Notes: generated by a model not told the origin, from the sequence alone. Positions 32,942 to 44,332 are shown, numbered from the stretch's first letter. The stretch: 64,000 nt of DNA from Paraphysomonas bandaiensis (GCA_965644295.1 CBFFRP010000371.1:186001-250000); one strand, 5' to 3'. Numbers and translations are program-made.

Positions 32942-34991
32942 ATGGAATCAACTAGCAACTTAAAATTGACTCCAAAACAAAAGAAAAGAAATCAGCAACG
33001 AGCAAATGCTAAATTGAAACATCATCAAGTAAAATCCTTTTACGTTGGAGGTCCGATAGATGTAGCAACACACTATTCAATCAGTCGTGTTGATGTTTGT
33101 AATGATATCGCTCGGAAACTGGAAGATGGGTCCTACATTTTGCTTCATGCCCATCGTCAGGCAGGTAAAAGTAGTTTGATTGCGCCCATCGTGTCGTTAT
33201 TGCAAGACAATGGCTTTCTACCAATAAGTGTGTCATTGCAAGGTATCGATGAAACGTCGTTTTGGGAGTCTCTATATTCTAGAATGCATGCAGTTTGTTC
33301 CACAAAGGTCAATACACCTTTTTCGACAAGCGATGGTTTCTTGAAAACATTCGAGACACCGAATTTCAACAGACGAGTTATACTTTTAATGGATGAGTTT
33401 GACATGATACTATCACTTTCAAGTAAACGTAATGAAATTCTGTCTACTTTTCGCACGTTTAAGACTGTAAATGCAAGTGATGCGAGTAAACCGTACGCCA
33501 TCTGTGGAATTCTGGGAATTGGTGTGTTTCATATCACAGAATTAGCGCTTCCGGAAAATACTAATACGTCTTCACCATTCAACATATCACAGTGCATTCG
33601 CCTCGAGCAGCCTACACTTGCAGATGTAAGAATGATGTTTGAAGAGTATGGGGCTCAACTTTCTAAAGATATAAGGGAATATTGCGATGATATATATGGG
33701 CGCACTCATGGGCATCCAGGGTTGACGTCACTACTCGGTCGAATACTCGAGGAGTGGGTGCATAGGAATGGCGTAAATTCCATTACGATTGGCGGTTGGG
33801 TGGCGCATATGTGCGGGAGTCTTGTCTACGGTGAGTTGGCCCAGTCGTCAGTAGTTGAATGTGTCAAGGCCAGTTTGTTGCGTGTTGGGAAACACGTCGA
33901 ACTTGCGAGGGAAATTACCCGCACGCTTCTGAGTGGGGACTCGATTTCTGATCCTTCCTGTCTATCCGAAGATCACTTCAAAGCTGTGAATTATATGGAA
34001 ACAGAAGGTATAATTGTTCGTGTGAGTATTGGCTCGGAACAGACGATACGCTTCGCAGCTCCCCTGCTACGATTGGCTTTATATTCGACTTTCGTGACGC
34101 ATATTTGCTCGATACCCACGGGAGTATCATTATCGATTACTCTACTTGGTTCTCACACTCGAGAACTCCATATGCTCAATACGCTAATGCAGTGCGTGCC
34201 TTTTTTTTGACAGAAAATCACTGTTTCACGAGACAAGCTTAAGAAAAGATGGAACTCCGTTTGAATTTGCTTACCACTTTCAGTTATATGGTATTTTGCT
34301 GCAGATGGCTGTTAAAATCAATTGGCGAGTGACAAGTGAGGCACGAAATGCATGTGCGGGGTTTCGAAAACGAATGAATATTTTTGTTTCTAACAACGGC
34401 AGTAGATACGGCTATGAATTGGTTGCTAATTCGTCGAGGGATAGGCTCGTAGCGCACTACAAAGACCAAGCAGTTGTTTACAGGACGGCACTCAACCTTT
34501 CTAAGGTATTTGTTGTCAATTTTATATCCGAATTACCAGAGGACCGGCCTGATTGGTGGCATATTGAGAATGACCCACTTGTGAGTGTTGTGCACGTTTA
34601 CATTCCACGACCTGAGAAGGGCAACGACATTTTCATATTTCACTCAAAGGACAAAAAAGAAATCATCAGCATATCTGCAGACAATGCTCAATCTCAAAGC
34701 ACTGTATTGGACCTCCCCATGACGCAGCTCTCATTAGCACTAACTCCGAACAGTGAAAATTGCGCCGACTCCAACGCCATAGAAACAGTGTGGATGATCC
34801 TGCAAGATGAGAAGTGTTTTCATGAAAATGATAGATCTGGTTTTCAAGCGTTTGCTGACAAGGAAGGTTTGAGATCTGCTGATTATTTGAAGTACCTTGA
34901 GGATAGTGATCATATAAAAATAGGACATTTTCTGAAACGCTTACCAGGAAAAAAATACTTTGAGCTACTAGGTGTTGGAAATCAGACATAA
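32942..34991 (+). pseudogene. Crinkler-like AAA-ATPase / nuclease-fold protein, one frameshift
   Basis: The chosen start is ATG 32942 (MESTSNLKLTPKQKK), because upstream in-frame codons come from an R5 MITE. The N-terminus is basic, and residues 32-42 (SFYVGGPIDVA) open an AAA-type domain. Walker A is HRQAGKSS (Lys at about 76), Walker B is VILLMDEFDM (Asp-Glu at 151-152), and a sensor-type region GRTHGHPGLTSLL follows. After 34200 a T8 run breaks the frame, and coding resumes one base shifted (SLFHETSLRKDGTPFEFAYH). The C-terminal part (GSRYGYELVAN, FVVNFISE, VHVYIPR) resembles the restriction-nuclease-like domain of Crinkler-family proteins, and a helical end (DYLKYLEDSDHIKIGHFLK) follows. 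Family members occur as nuclear-acting effectors and as internal proteins in many eukaryotes. One extra T may be a sequencing error or a real mutation. Confidence 0.75.
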
Positions 34992-35169
34992 TAATTAATA
35001 CCAGTAGCAAGTAATAATAATATAGCAAGTAATACCTAAAGGGTATACCGGCTTAACCAGCTTGCCAGCTACTTTAGAATAGAACTACCGGCTTAAACTA
35101 TTTAAGGAAACTATAAGAAGATAGCTACTAATAATATAATGGAACATTGTCATTAATTTGAATAAAGAA
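34992..35169. other. Intergenic spacer
   Basis: AT-rich, with a short internal duplication of the motif ACCGGCTTAA at about 35047 and 35087. No other feature. Confidence 0.4.
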
Positions 35170-35515
35170 TTAATCTTCTACTATTGCAAATCTGATTATT
35201 AAGAAGCGCAAGCTTGTGCGTTGCCGCGACGAACCTAACAACTCGCGCGACACTAAACATAACATAACTCTCATCTAGTTAGTACTGCATGCACCGACAA
35301 GTGCTCAACTATACAACACGATTTAGTTAGCTACATGGACATACGACGAGTTGCGTGTTTCAGCCGGATCATACGCTCCTGCCCAATCTACTTGTCCTAA
35401 CACAAACAACTTGCGGTCGGTGTCTTCGGCATATATCTCCTGTATATGCGGCAGATCTTCAAGGTGGTGTCCACAGCAGCAGGTAGTCTGGAGGGGAGAA
35501 TAGAGTAGCTCTAAA
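35170..35515 (-). pseudogene. R6 repeat, copy 1: 3' end of a transposon ORF
   Basis: Reverse-complement match to 47700-48070. Read on the minus strand it has an open frame (HHLEDLPHIQEIYAEDTDRK, then LFVLGQVDWAGAYDPAETRN and SSYVHVAN, stop near 35333). About 150 bp of conserved 3' flank follows (CTCAACTATACAACACGATT region). The frame reads like the C-terminus of a transposon protein, but I cannot assign the class. Confidence 0.55.
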
Positions 35516-35524
35516 TGTACCTAT

Positions 35525-36032
35525 TATTGAAAGTCTTTTATTTAGCAATAGGCGTTAAAAGCCTGCCACCGATTTAGTAGCTAGATGAATGCTAGTCAAC
35601 CTAGTTAGACCTCTACCCGTAACTAATCAGTACAAACTCTATTATCCTACTATTTAACGCTACGAAAGCTGCTTGTGCGTCGCCGCAACCACCAAGGTGC
35701 AACCACTTCCGTTCTGAGTCCTTAAGGTGAACTTCCCGGATGCTTGACTTCAGCAGGCAGCCCAATACCCCGGTTACCCTTGAGGTGGGCCCTGTCCCGG
35801 ATGCCCTTGTGGTGGGCCCATTTCCGGATGCCTGTTTATTTGTCAGGGCCCAAAGACGTCTACACAAGTTACACTTATTGGTGTCCCTTGTACCACACAA
35901 GCATTCGGCTATGAGTAGGCAGAACAATATCTGCTGTCTATTTGCGGCTCACGTTAGTTTCCCAGAGAGAATATCTCCGGTACTTATCCCCCAGAACACC
36001 ACGAAAAGGTGCGAGTCCGACTTTGTTGAGGG
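35525..36032 (-). repeat. R2 dispersed repeat, copy e (near full length)
   Basis: Complete reverse copy from TTTAGCAATAGGCGTTAAAAG to CGACTTTGTTGAGGG. It contains two units of the GGGCC/CCGG minisatellite (35770-35835). It is almost as complete as copy d. Confidence 0.85.
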
Positions 36033-36467
36033 AATAAAATTAGATAGACCCAATTATTATGTATGTATACACAATTGTGTGTAGACAAGTACAACATCTT
36101 ATTATCAACAACAACACAATTATAAGTATAACCACTGATCCGTACCTTGAACCCTAATGATACTTCCGTTTATCAGCTATATAGCTATAACCGTTAATGG
36201 TTATGTCATTATAATTTCCGGGACATTTTTTATAATGGCATTACAATACCGGGAACTGCCCACCCATTACTAATAACGTACTGGTACTTGATATATATAA
36301 TATGCTAAAAAAAGAATTAAGCCTATTTAATAAATATAGATAAACTCTAAACAATGTTCATGCAACTCTACGGCTACTTTTTGTGGAAACTTATTAGTGC
36401 ATTATCAGCGTCAAACTTATTGCTATTAGTGCTAGAAAATACGTCTGTGAGCAACAACATACTCGAC
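36033..36467. other. Intergenic; no gene seen
   Basis: AT-rich sequence. An imperfect inverted or direct duplication of CCGGGACATTTTTTATAATGG and CATTACAATACCGGGAACTG occurs at 36216-36260. No coding frame. Confidence 0.4.
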
Positions 36468-36753
36468 TGCCCCATACTGACAGTGTAACTAATCACTGCG
36501 TGCGGCCCCCCCAGTGAGTGCTGCTGAGTGTTGCGACCGCGCACTTCTATCTATGTACACATTGCTAAGTTCAGCGGTTCCCCACTCTGGGTTCTCACTG
36601 CATATTCAGCGCTGAATACCGTGTGATAATGATGTAGCTAGTTGGGTTCAGTAGGTAGCTAGCAAATAACGTATGGGACTTAAATCAAGTATGAGTTAGG
36701 TACCCACCCGGCCCCCACCCGGCTCTACCTAAGTACGCGCTCAGAATGGGGCA
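36468..36753. mobile_element. R3 MITE, copy 2 (complete, 286 bp)
   Basis: Bounded by 13-bp terminal inverted repeats TGCCCCATACTGA and TCAGAATGGGGCA with one mismatch. Three other copies share the interior (TGTACACATTGCTAAGTTCA, GGTAGCTAGCAAATAACGTA, GGTACCCACCCGGCCCCC). No coding capacity. I could not identify a target-site duplication. Confidence 0.88.
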
Positions 36754-37790
36754 TGAATTGAAGGCTAGAGAACAAATTTATTGTAGAAAGCTCACGACAC
36801 AGTACACGAACTACTACCATGTAAATGATAATGCATAAGACAATGCATCATATGTCTAGTGTGATGCCGTTAAGTCATATATATATATATATCTGGTTCA
36901 GATAAGCATTCTAAGAAGTAGTCTCCATTAACAGCTTGCTCCAGCTCTTTAATAGTCTAAGATAAAATATGATACGAGCAATAGATATGCATACATCTCC
37001 ATATAGACGAGTGCACTATTGCTTTGATATATGCATGATACACGGCAGCTAGACACGGAGAATTTTCCCCACAGTTTATTGCTTTTTGTTCATCAAAACT
37101 CCTATTTTTTTTGGTCTCTAGAAACTGAAGATGTCCGCATAAGATTCGAATAATTTTCTTTTCTTGTCGTTTTTTTTGAATTTTTTTTTTGTGTTTTTTG
37201 TACAATCAAAGAAAATGTGAAACGCAACATATACATGAAAAATTATTTAGCCCGCACCGCAGGTGCGGGATCCCGCACCCTTGTTTTTACACAAAGGCCG
37301 CACAGCAAGTGCGCCCATCGAGTGATCCAATCAGCAGAGTGCATCATAGCATAGTGCATCATATCACATGCATCGAGTATATGTATATAGTAATATGACG
37401 AGGCAGCCATATGCAGCAGATACACGTTAATGAGTGCTTGAATGATAGGTGATAACATGTTGCTACCATCTTATTTCATGAAACTGTGAGATGAGATATG
37501 CAGTTACTGGACGAGGTTTATAAGGCTGTATGGAGAGGAACTGTGAAGGGCTGTATATTATGGTATGAAGTGATATGATATGGATATCAATGATTGAATT
37601 CCAGGTGGGAGCATCATGCTCCCATCATCCTATTTAAAGTGTCAGGTATGCAGAGAGATGAGAAGTGGTACATTTGAAGGAATAGAAGGCTGTATATCAT
37701 GCATGCACTATGTTGTGTGATGGTATATGAGATGCTGAATGTTGTCATGGTTTATTATGCTGTTGTAGGCGCAATGACGTTTATACTTAC
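36754..37790. other. 1.0-kb intergenic region; GC hairpin; no gene seen
   Basis: Contains A/T homopolymer-rich sequence at 37100-37200. A GC-rich inverted repeat lies at 37252-37280 (CCCGCACC, GCAGGTGCGGG, then CCCGCACC). A TTTATTATGCTGTTGTAGGC block at 37751-37770 recurs at 37949-37968, a partial tandem duplication of period about 198. No convincing coding frame. Confidence 0.5.
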
Positions 37791-38890
37791 CGGTGCAAGA
37801 GGGATGCCTAAGCGACACAAGCGCCCGGCTGCCCCTGTACCATCTTGCAGTGAATATGTGTCATGTTGTGTAAGGGTATGCAGTATGGCTGTATGTGATA
37901 AGAATTCTGAACGGTGTGGAATAATAAAATGCTGAAGGCTGTGATGGTTTATTATGCTGTTGTAGGCACATCCAGTACATTGAATAAGCGAAGAAAACAC
38001 AAGTCTCTAGACAAGAGTAGTCGGGAAAAAAGTTCATTGTTTTGATAGAAGCCACCTTCAATTCTGTCCAATCAAACGTTAAGTATCCATCGCAGTGCCA
38101 CATTGCATTATTATACGAAGCAAACATTGCTTCAGACACCCGACCAACAGCAGCAAACGTGAAAACCAAATAGAGATTGTACAATGAATACTTCTTCACT
38201 TCTAAATAAAGTTTATTAGCATACAGTAAATCATAGATATGTGAAGTATGTCCACTTACCGGAGAAATCAGATGCCCGATGTATAATGTATTCACCTATG
38301 CGCTTCATTAGTTCTTTCCCCACTGGACTTGTTTTCTCTGATATACGCACTCCTTGTGCGATACACCGCTTGATAATATGCTTTGATACTGCCGCTCTCA
38401 CATCTTTGTACCACAGCTCATTGGAGCTGCTTAATAACTCATTTCTTTTAAATCGCTTCGTCAGCGCAGTCTTCGTGTCTGACAAATACTGCCAAGCAGT
38501 ACCTAGGGTCAAAGGCTTCTTCGTTGTTCCATGGACGGCGTGATCGATCAAAAAGCCACCGAAACATTGAAATAGTTCTACATTTATATCACTGTCTATG
38601 AGTTCCTTATACCTCTTCTTCCCGTCGAACCGCATCTCCAAGTACTTCGCAAACTGAGCTAACGCAGAGGAGTTACGATTTTTGGTTTCCCCATCACCGA
38701 CTTTTCTAATGCCCCCTGTGGTAGTTGATTCCGTGGTAGTTGATTCCGTGGTAGTTGATTCCGTGGTAGTTGATTCCGTGGTAGTTGATTCCGTGGTAGT
38801 TGATTCCATGCTACTATGATATGTTCTCGCTGTTATTATGTTCTGTATGTATGATACCATGCTGTGATGAGAGAGCTCCTCCTTCAACAC
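37791..38890 (-). pseudogene. Crypton-type tyrosine recombinase, truncated
   Basis: Exon 1 (38890-38260) encodes a (TTTES)n low-complexity stretch made of 15-bp repeats at about 38721-38808. A helical N-terminal core-binding region follows (SSALAQFAKYLEMRF, ELFQCFGGFLIDHA, LTLGTAWQYLSDTKTAL). Exon 2 starts at 38201 and carries LVFTFAAVGRVSEAMFASYN, matching the first catalytic Arg box (AxGRxxE) of Crypton recombinases, then LTFDWTELKVASIKTMNFFP. A possible third exon is 37843-37791 (WYRGSRALVSLRHPSC). The HxxR and Tyr boxes were not found, so the gene is truncated. Cryptons mobilise DNA circles by a tyrosine recombinase. This may be a fossil or a co-opted fragment. Confidence 0.65.
38721..38808 (-). 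repeat. 15-bp coding tandem repeat (GTGGTAGTTGATTCC)n
   Basis: Six near-perfect units in the plus strand lie in frame with the recombinase-like ORF and encode TESTT units on the minus strand. Copy number is likely polymorphic, and variation would not shift the frame. Confidence 0.9.
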
Positions 38891-39100
38891 CCACCTCCCT
38901 GGATCTATTACTCACCAGCAACACCATACATACCACTGGTCACTCATCATCACCACTTATATAGTTCCACACCATTATGGTGCGGGCTTGAGTACGGTAC
39001 CTTCCACATTTTACAGAATAATCCACATCGTTATATTAATTATATTATTCATTAACCTCGTTATATACACTCATAACACCTTATTGCTCTCGTAATTGAC

Positions 39101-39475
39101 ATGGCAACATATCAGGTATTAGATCTTTTATATATTTCTAGTGTTTCCTATATAATTATGACTATATAGACACCAGAATCGAAGAAACAAGAGTTCAGGA
39201 AGTATCTTGAAAAGAGCGGTGTAATTGATGCTTTCACAAAAGGTTAAATCACATATAACTACTTTCTATAGTGAGTAATATGATTTATAGTACTCGTTGG
39301 CCTTTATGAAGAGCCTGAAAGACCGCAAAATGCAGTCGATTATATCAAAAGGTATATGGGCGCTCCTGCTGGTGTCGATGTGGAAGCTTTAAAGGCAGAA
39401 TGCGAACAACTCCGTAAAGACAAAATGGACTTAGAGAACACTATTAAGGAGCTGAACTCTCGCTTAGAGAGCTAA
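39101..39475 (+). CDS. MYCBP: MYCBP-like protein (c-Myc-binding protein / AMY-1 family)
   Basis: Three exons (39101-39115, 39170-39242, 39291-39475) join in frame to 90 residues, close to the human length of 103. The family signature is present: FRKYLEKSGVIDAFTKVLVG, LYEEPERPQNAVDYIKRYMG, then a C-terminal coiled coil from VEALKAECEQLRKDKMDLEN. MYCBP homologues act in cilia and AKAP complexes and bind Myc in animals. In a protist a ciliary or AKAP role is more likely (inference). The first exon is only five codons, MATYQ, and the frame is lost unless this micro-exon is spliced in. Confidence 0.9.
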
Positions 39476-39851
39476 ATATGTTTTGTTTCAAATAAGTCGT
39501 GTAATGGAATTTTCACATTGTATAATTTTATGATTGTAATGTTAAGACACAATGATCACAGTAATAATATATATATCAGTGCATTACTTGAATTGGTGAG
39601 GTAGCTTTTAATGCTTATGACGTAAGATGATATATAATCTAATTTAGATGCAACCAGGTGTTGTGAGAATTTCGAGGTATTATAGATCAGGATCATACTT
39701 AGTAGTTAAATAGAACTTGGTTTCATTCTGGACCGGATCTACTGTGACGCTATTGCGACATTATATTTCCAATCAGCTGTATCTTTCCACACATATGGAG
39801 TAGCATTCGACAGAAAGAACATCATTAGATAGCGTCAACAATAAAGTACAC
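39476..39851. other. Intergenic, convergent 3' ends
   Basis: AT-rich spacer between the MYCBP gene and the alpha-galactosidase gene on the other strand. Nothing recognised. Confidence 0.45.
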
Positions 39852-41543
39852 TTAAAGTTGCTTCAAATTTTGCAAGAAGTCATTCTCGAATCGCGATAGA
39901 TCACGTGTAAGACGTAGCATCACCACATCATGGGCAGGCAAGACGGCTGTGAATCCATCTGTCACAAGTCCCACATCCTTTCTTTCCCACAGATCTCTGA
40001 CGTAGACTTTATCTTCAGCGGACCATCCCACTTCTTCCCATGATACAGATACACTCACCCCGTCCGAGTTACCCGAGTTGTAGAGAACAACACACAAGTC
40101 GCCGTTTGAAAGAGGTCGAGACCACACCTATAATGAATATTTGAGACTTAACATTTGTATAAGGTGTTACAATAAGTACTCAAACTTAGCCTATTGTGAT
40201 TAGGGTGTCACCGACCTGTCCTCCAGTAGTTTCGTTGTCGTTACGAATTCTCTCTCCAGCCACAAATGCCTCATCTTGGTTAATAGCAATAACCTCCGGG
40301 TTCATGAGAATAGAGCGCTTTTCTTCGGATAGGTCAGCAGGGTCCGTAGCCACCAATAGAGGTGCACTCCACAAAGCCTGGAATATATATAGGTCATTAA
40401 ATTGATACCAACATACTGATTCAAATATGTAAAATACAAAACTACTTTAGCACCGAAATTTTCACTAGTACCTACCCAGAATGTGTACTCGGTCCTGGAA
40501 TTCGTATAATTCATAGTAATAGGATTGTATTTGTCCAAAAAGAGTGTCTCCAAGAAATCTGGGTCCATCCAAGCATAGGGGCGAGTGTACTTGCTTGGAT
40601 GGAGGTCAGCCATGAAGTCGATAATATTCTTTGTGCCAGCTCCGTATCCTTCACCCGCAGCAGTTGGGGGCCAGTTCCAGAACGGAATATGATCCATTTG
40701 AATACGGAACATCTATAAAGTAAAAAATGATATACATATTGTTAGCACAGAGAAAGTAACATAAGTTATTAAATACCTGTGAAATGTCACCTCCCCATTC
40801 GCTTACATTGTCTACACCCCACTGACACATAGCGAATACCATAGGGCGTCCAGTAGCATTCAACGCCTGGCTAAATTGAGTGTATAGATCACGGCCTGTT
40901 TCGTTACTTGGCTTATTACAGTAGTCAGCTTTAACCATATCTGCTCCCCATTTGGCAAAAGTATTGGCATCCGTTTCATAGTATCCATATGACCCTGGGC
41001 GGTTCTTTTTACAAGTCTCCGTACCCACGCAAGAGTATAATCCCAGAAGCATGCCCCTTTCGTGTAGGTAGTCCGCCAACGCTTTCATACCTGAAGGAAA
41101 TAAGTGAGGAGATGGCTGCAGCTCACCATTCTCATCTCTTTCGTGATCAGACCAGCAGTCATCAAGGAGAATATACTTGTAACCAAGCTCAACCATTCCC
41201 TGAGCAACCATTGCCTAACCCACAATACATTACAAAAAAAACTCACAATATATATGAAATCAATTATATAATAAATAATACATATAAATATCATGTATAA
41301 TACACATTATGAGTACTACATATATGAGTATTATATATATATGAGTATATTCATTCTTACATCAGCTTTATTACGAACTTCATACTCAGAACATCGATCA
41401 GGTATACCACATAAATCATTCGTACACCATGTTGACCATCCCATAGGAGGGGTAGCTGCCATGCCGTTATTATACCCCCATACATATGGTAATAATCCAG
41501 CCCCAAGTGCAGTAACTACTAAAGAGAATGATGAGACTGACAT
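39852..41543 (-). CDS. GH27 alpha-galactosidase (5 exons)
   Basis: Exons 41543-41361, 41214-40777, 40712-40476, 40377-40216 and 40127-39852 join in frame to 431 residues. A signal peptide (SVSSFSLVVTALGAGLLPYV) precedes TPPMGWSTWC. YILLDDCW, GLYSCVGTETC and KADYCN (nucleophile Asp) follow, then CQWGVDNVSEWGG and WMDPDFLE with the acid/base Asp. The C-terminal beta domain starts VWSRPLSNGDLCVVLYN. The enzyme removes terminal alpha-galactose in the secretory path, vacuole or outside the cell. Several N-glycosylation sites (NATG, NETG, NYTN) agree with secretion. Use of a GTCGGT donor for exon 4 is inferred because it restores the family junction GGQ-VWSRPL. Confidence 0.93.
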
Positions 41544-42244
41544 ATGTATTTCACCACTTGAATTGTATTGTTTTTAAGGGGTGTATTATTAAGTAATAGA
41601 TGTAGATAATCTGTCTATATATCTATCTATATATGCATATATGCCACTATACCTGCATATGTATGTACCATGATTGACTACGAATCCAGGCCAGCTGCAG
41701 AGTATACAGACTACCATCTTGGAATTCCTATACATGGATATATACTGCTGTATTACAACAGTATTTTGGATGTATTTACTCGTAGTCTGTGCATTTCAAG
41801 ATGACAAGAAGCAGCCAGTACGAGTATCTTTGAGCACCAGTTGCATAATTACAACAACAACTGACTGTAATTGGGTAATTGCTGCTTGAGGTCCTCAATT
41901 TGTGTAGTATCGATTCCATTATTGCTATAGGGGGTATGCACGTGCAATACGACAAATCTTGAAGTATAAGAGTGTACTTGTTGAACATGCAGAAGTGTAG
42001 CACACAATGACCGTTACTACTCCGGAAAAGTGGCGAACAAGTTAGTTAATTGCAACCTCCTAGTAATTACTACAAAAAGCAAAATGTGAGCAATATACAT
42101 ATTTTGAACACATGGAGATGTGTAAAGAAGATGGGAAACTACGCAATTGGCAGCCTGTAAATGAAGTGCTGTAGATCGGTGCGTGAGGGTATTCGTGGAT
42201 ATTATTCTCCGTTAAGGCGTCATATTGATTTACTTTGTTATTAT
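41544..42244. other. Upstream and intergenic region; no gene seen
   Basis: The part near 41544-41660 is the 5' flank of the alpha-galactosidase gene (ATCTATCTATATATGCATATATG). The rest is AT-rich without a repeat shared with other places. Confidence 0.45.
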
Positions 42245-42432
42245 TCAAAGTCTTATTATTAGCAATAGGCGTTGAAAATCTGCACCAGCTTAGTAGCTAG
42301 ATGGACAAACTAGCCAATCTAGATAAACATCTACCATTTAATAATTAGTGTAAACTCTTATATCCTACTATTTAACGCTACAAGAACATCTTGGGCATCA
42401 CCGCAAGCACCAAGGTGCGACCATTCTCGCTA
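42245..42432 (-). repeat. R2 dispersed repeat, copy f (3' part only)
   Basis: Matches the 3' third of R2 in reverse: TCTTATTATTAGCAATAGGCG, then TATCCTACTATTTAACGCTAC and CACCAAGGTGCGACCA. It ends where a coding-like fragment begins. Confidence 0.75.
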
Positions 42433-42730
42433 TATGATAGATGTGTATGTAGGTTCGTTGTAAAACGTACAACAGTGTACAGCATGACAAGTGAAAGCAG
42501 TGATATAAGTCAACTACTACCACACTGGATCGCGTAAGACTACACCTACATTTTGTGCAATATGCATCTGGGACCTGGGTCTGAGTCGATATGTACATTC
42601 TATGTAATCTCATTAAATTACTTAGTAGTAAATAGCTTTCAGATGGGGAACTATTCCTCAGAGTAACTACTTGCTCCAAAATATAAGGTATCATCGTTCT
42701 TTCAAAATATTGAGTTAGAAATAGTGTCAA
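42433..42730 (-). pseudogene. RING-like zinc-finger fragment (Vps8/Vps41-like end?)
   Basis: The minus-strand frame contains ERTMIPYILEQVVTLRNSSP, then SYLLLSNLMRLHRMY and a Cys-rich end, YCTKCRCSLTRSSVVV, then DLYHCFHLSCC. The spacing CxxC...HCFHxxC resembles the C-terminal RING-type finger of HOPS/CORVET subunits. The frame then runs into R2 copy f, so it is truncated. The assignment rests only on Cys/His spacing and is tentative. Confidence 0.35.
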
Positions 42731-42803
42731 GTTTTAACATAATTCATAAGAACACTCCATAGCGTCGTGTCGCATACAAATGCCATTGCTTGTCACACGA
42801 AAC

Positions 42804-43533
42804 TTAATCAAATCCATCGCCCTTAGCAAAATCAGTGACAATAAACTTATTGTACTGTGGATATTGTTCATGAAGTCGTCTCGCACGACGCTCCTTCATC
42901 CATTCAGTATATGGCTGCGCGTGAAGGTTAGAAAGTTGTGCTCTTGCGAACTGTAGGCACAACAGAGCAAAGCTAATGGTTCCAAGTGGAGGCTCCATCC
43001 AATTCCAGGCCCATGCCCCAACTTCTAGCGGAGTTTCCAGGTCGGCTGGCTCAGGAATATCTAATATAAATGTGAATACTACCAAGTACAAATCAAAGAC
43101 TTTGTCGTCTACCTGTAGTTACATACAGCTCATTAAACCACATCACCGTATTGAGCTCGAACACCATAGGTACGGAGAGAATAGCGGCGCCAACAGATGT
43201 CACCAATCCAACTTTATAGGGGAATGTAGCCAGCCACATTCCTTGTCTGTTGGCTGTCATCATTTCACGAAATCGTGGTTGAGCATCAGCCCATGTGACC
43301 CCATCTACAGCCATAATTTCACGTATTAATCGTTCCTCACGAGCCTCTTGATCACCAAGCACTGCCATAATAGTGATAACATCATTTGACATCTCTTCAA
43401 ATTCACGGGGTAATTTTTTAGCTTCTTCCAATGAAACAACTTTAGAGGATAGACAACGAGCAGCTCTACCCCCATATATTCCCGTCATTTGACGTAGAGG
43501 CATGGATAATCTCCTCATCATTCTTGATGCCAT
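42804..43533 (-). CDS. Conserved mitochondrial-type two-TM protein of unknown function
   Basis: Exons 43533-43113 and 43060-42804 (52-nt GT-AG intron) give 225 residues. The N-terminus is a likely mitochondrial presequence (MASRMMRRLSMPLRQMTGIY, then GGRAARCLSSK, basic with no acid). A charged helical region follows (SLEEAKKLPREFEEM). Two membrane spans come next (YKVGLVTSVGAAILSVPMVF and PLGTISFALLCLQFA) with a conserved-looking loop WFNELYVTTDIPEPADLETP, then LEVGAWAWNWMEPP. The tail is basic and aromatic (RRLHEQYPQYNKFIV). I believe this pattern recurs in protist mitochondrial membrane proteins but I know no assigned function. Confidence 0.75.
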
Positions 43534-43606
43534 GATAAATTATTAAGAAATATCTCTTATTAATATGTATATACTCACTTCAGTTAAATATATTTATGTT
43601 CAATCA

Positions 43607-43637
<31 letters not shown>

Positions 43638-43982
43638 GTATATCGTATCTGCTGTATATATCTATGCATATAGTCGTATCTGGATATTGATCGTACATGC
43701 ATATGTTGATGAATATACATACAACACACGAGAATATAACGTTCATATATCGTAATTATTGTAAAATTGTAAAAATAGTTGAGAAACTGATATGTAAAAT
43801 CTGATAATTATTATTTTTTTACATAGTAATTTTGTAAATATATGATTCTAGAAGGACAACATCATAAAAAAAATTGTCTATGTATTATATAATTGTATTT
43901 CAACACCTACGTACCAGACACTGTACATAATTTTCTATACATATGCGTATAGTATACTACACTACGTATACACTATGAGACG
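43534..43982. other. AT-rich low-complexity upstream region
   Basis: (TA)n at 43605-43640 and A/T-rich sequence follow. Nothing coding. It is the 5' flank of the mitochondrial-type gene. Confidence 0.5.
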
Positions 43983-44129
43983 TATCGGCATCCTTTGTAT
44001 ATTTTTGTTCAGAGATGCCTCAAATATTGAGTCAACAATTATCTGTATTTCAGCCGTAGTTCTATTGCAGTAATATAGAGAAATTTTGCTTCAATATATT
44101 TACGAAAAATAAGATGCTGACTGCCGATA
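43983..44129. mobile_element. R5 MITE, copy 1 (147 bp, complete)
   Basis: Terminal inverted repeats TATCGGCA and TGCCGATA bound 147 bp. The interior (CTTTGTATATTTTTGTTCAGAG, then ACAACAATTATCTGTATTTC) is shared with 52189-52336 and 32757-32894. No coding capacity. No target-site duplication was identified. Confidence 0.8.
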
Positions 44130-44332
44130 TAATGATACACTATACATAGCAGTGCAGTATCCAGCTCTTCCCTTATCTCTCTATTGTAGATATGTGTATG
44201 TGATCGCTCATAGTAATAGACATAGTCATATCCATCTACTACTATAGGTAGTAAAGATATAACACGCTTATTACACACTATTTATTCATCATATGTCTAT
44301 CTGATACTTGTATAACGTTAAGTATATCCCAT

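Noticed and set aside
37699-38000. Small plus-strand and minus-strand frames around the 198-bp duplication
   Set aside because: They are explained by a partial tandem duplication and by the Crypton exon on the minus strand. No independent support.
40187-40215. Non-canonical or GC donor at the end of alpha-galactosidase exon 4
   Set aside because: A normal GT donor (GTCGGT at 40215) gives the conserved GGQ-VWSRPL junction in frame, so no unusual splice site is needed.
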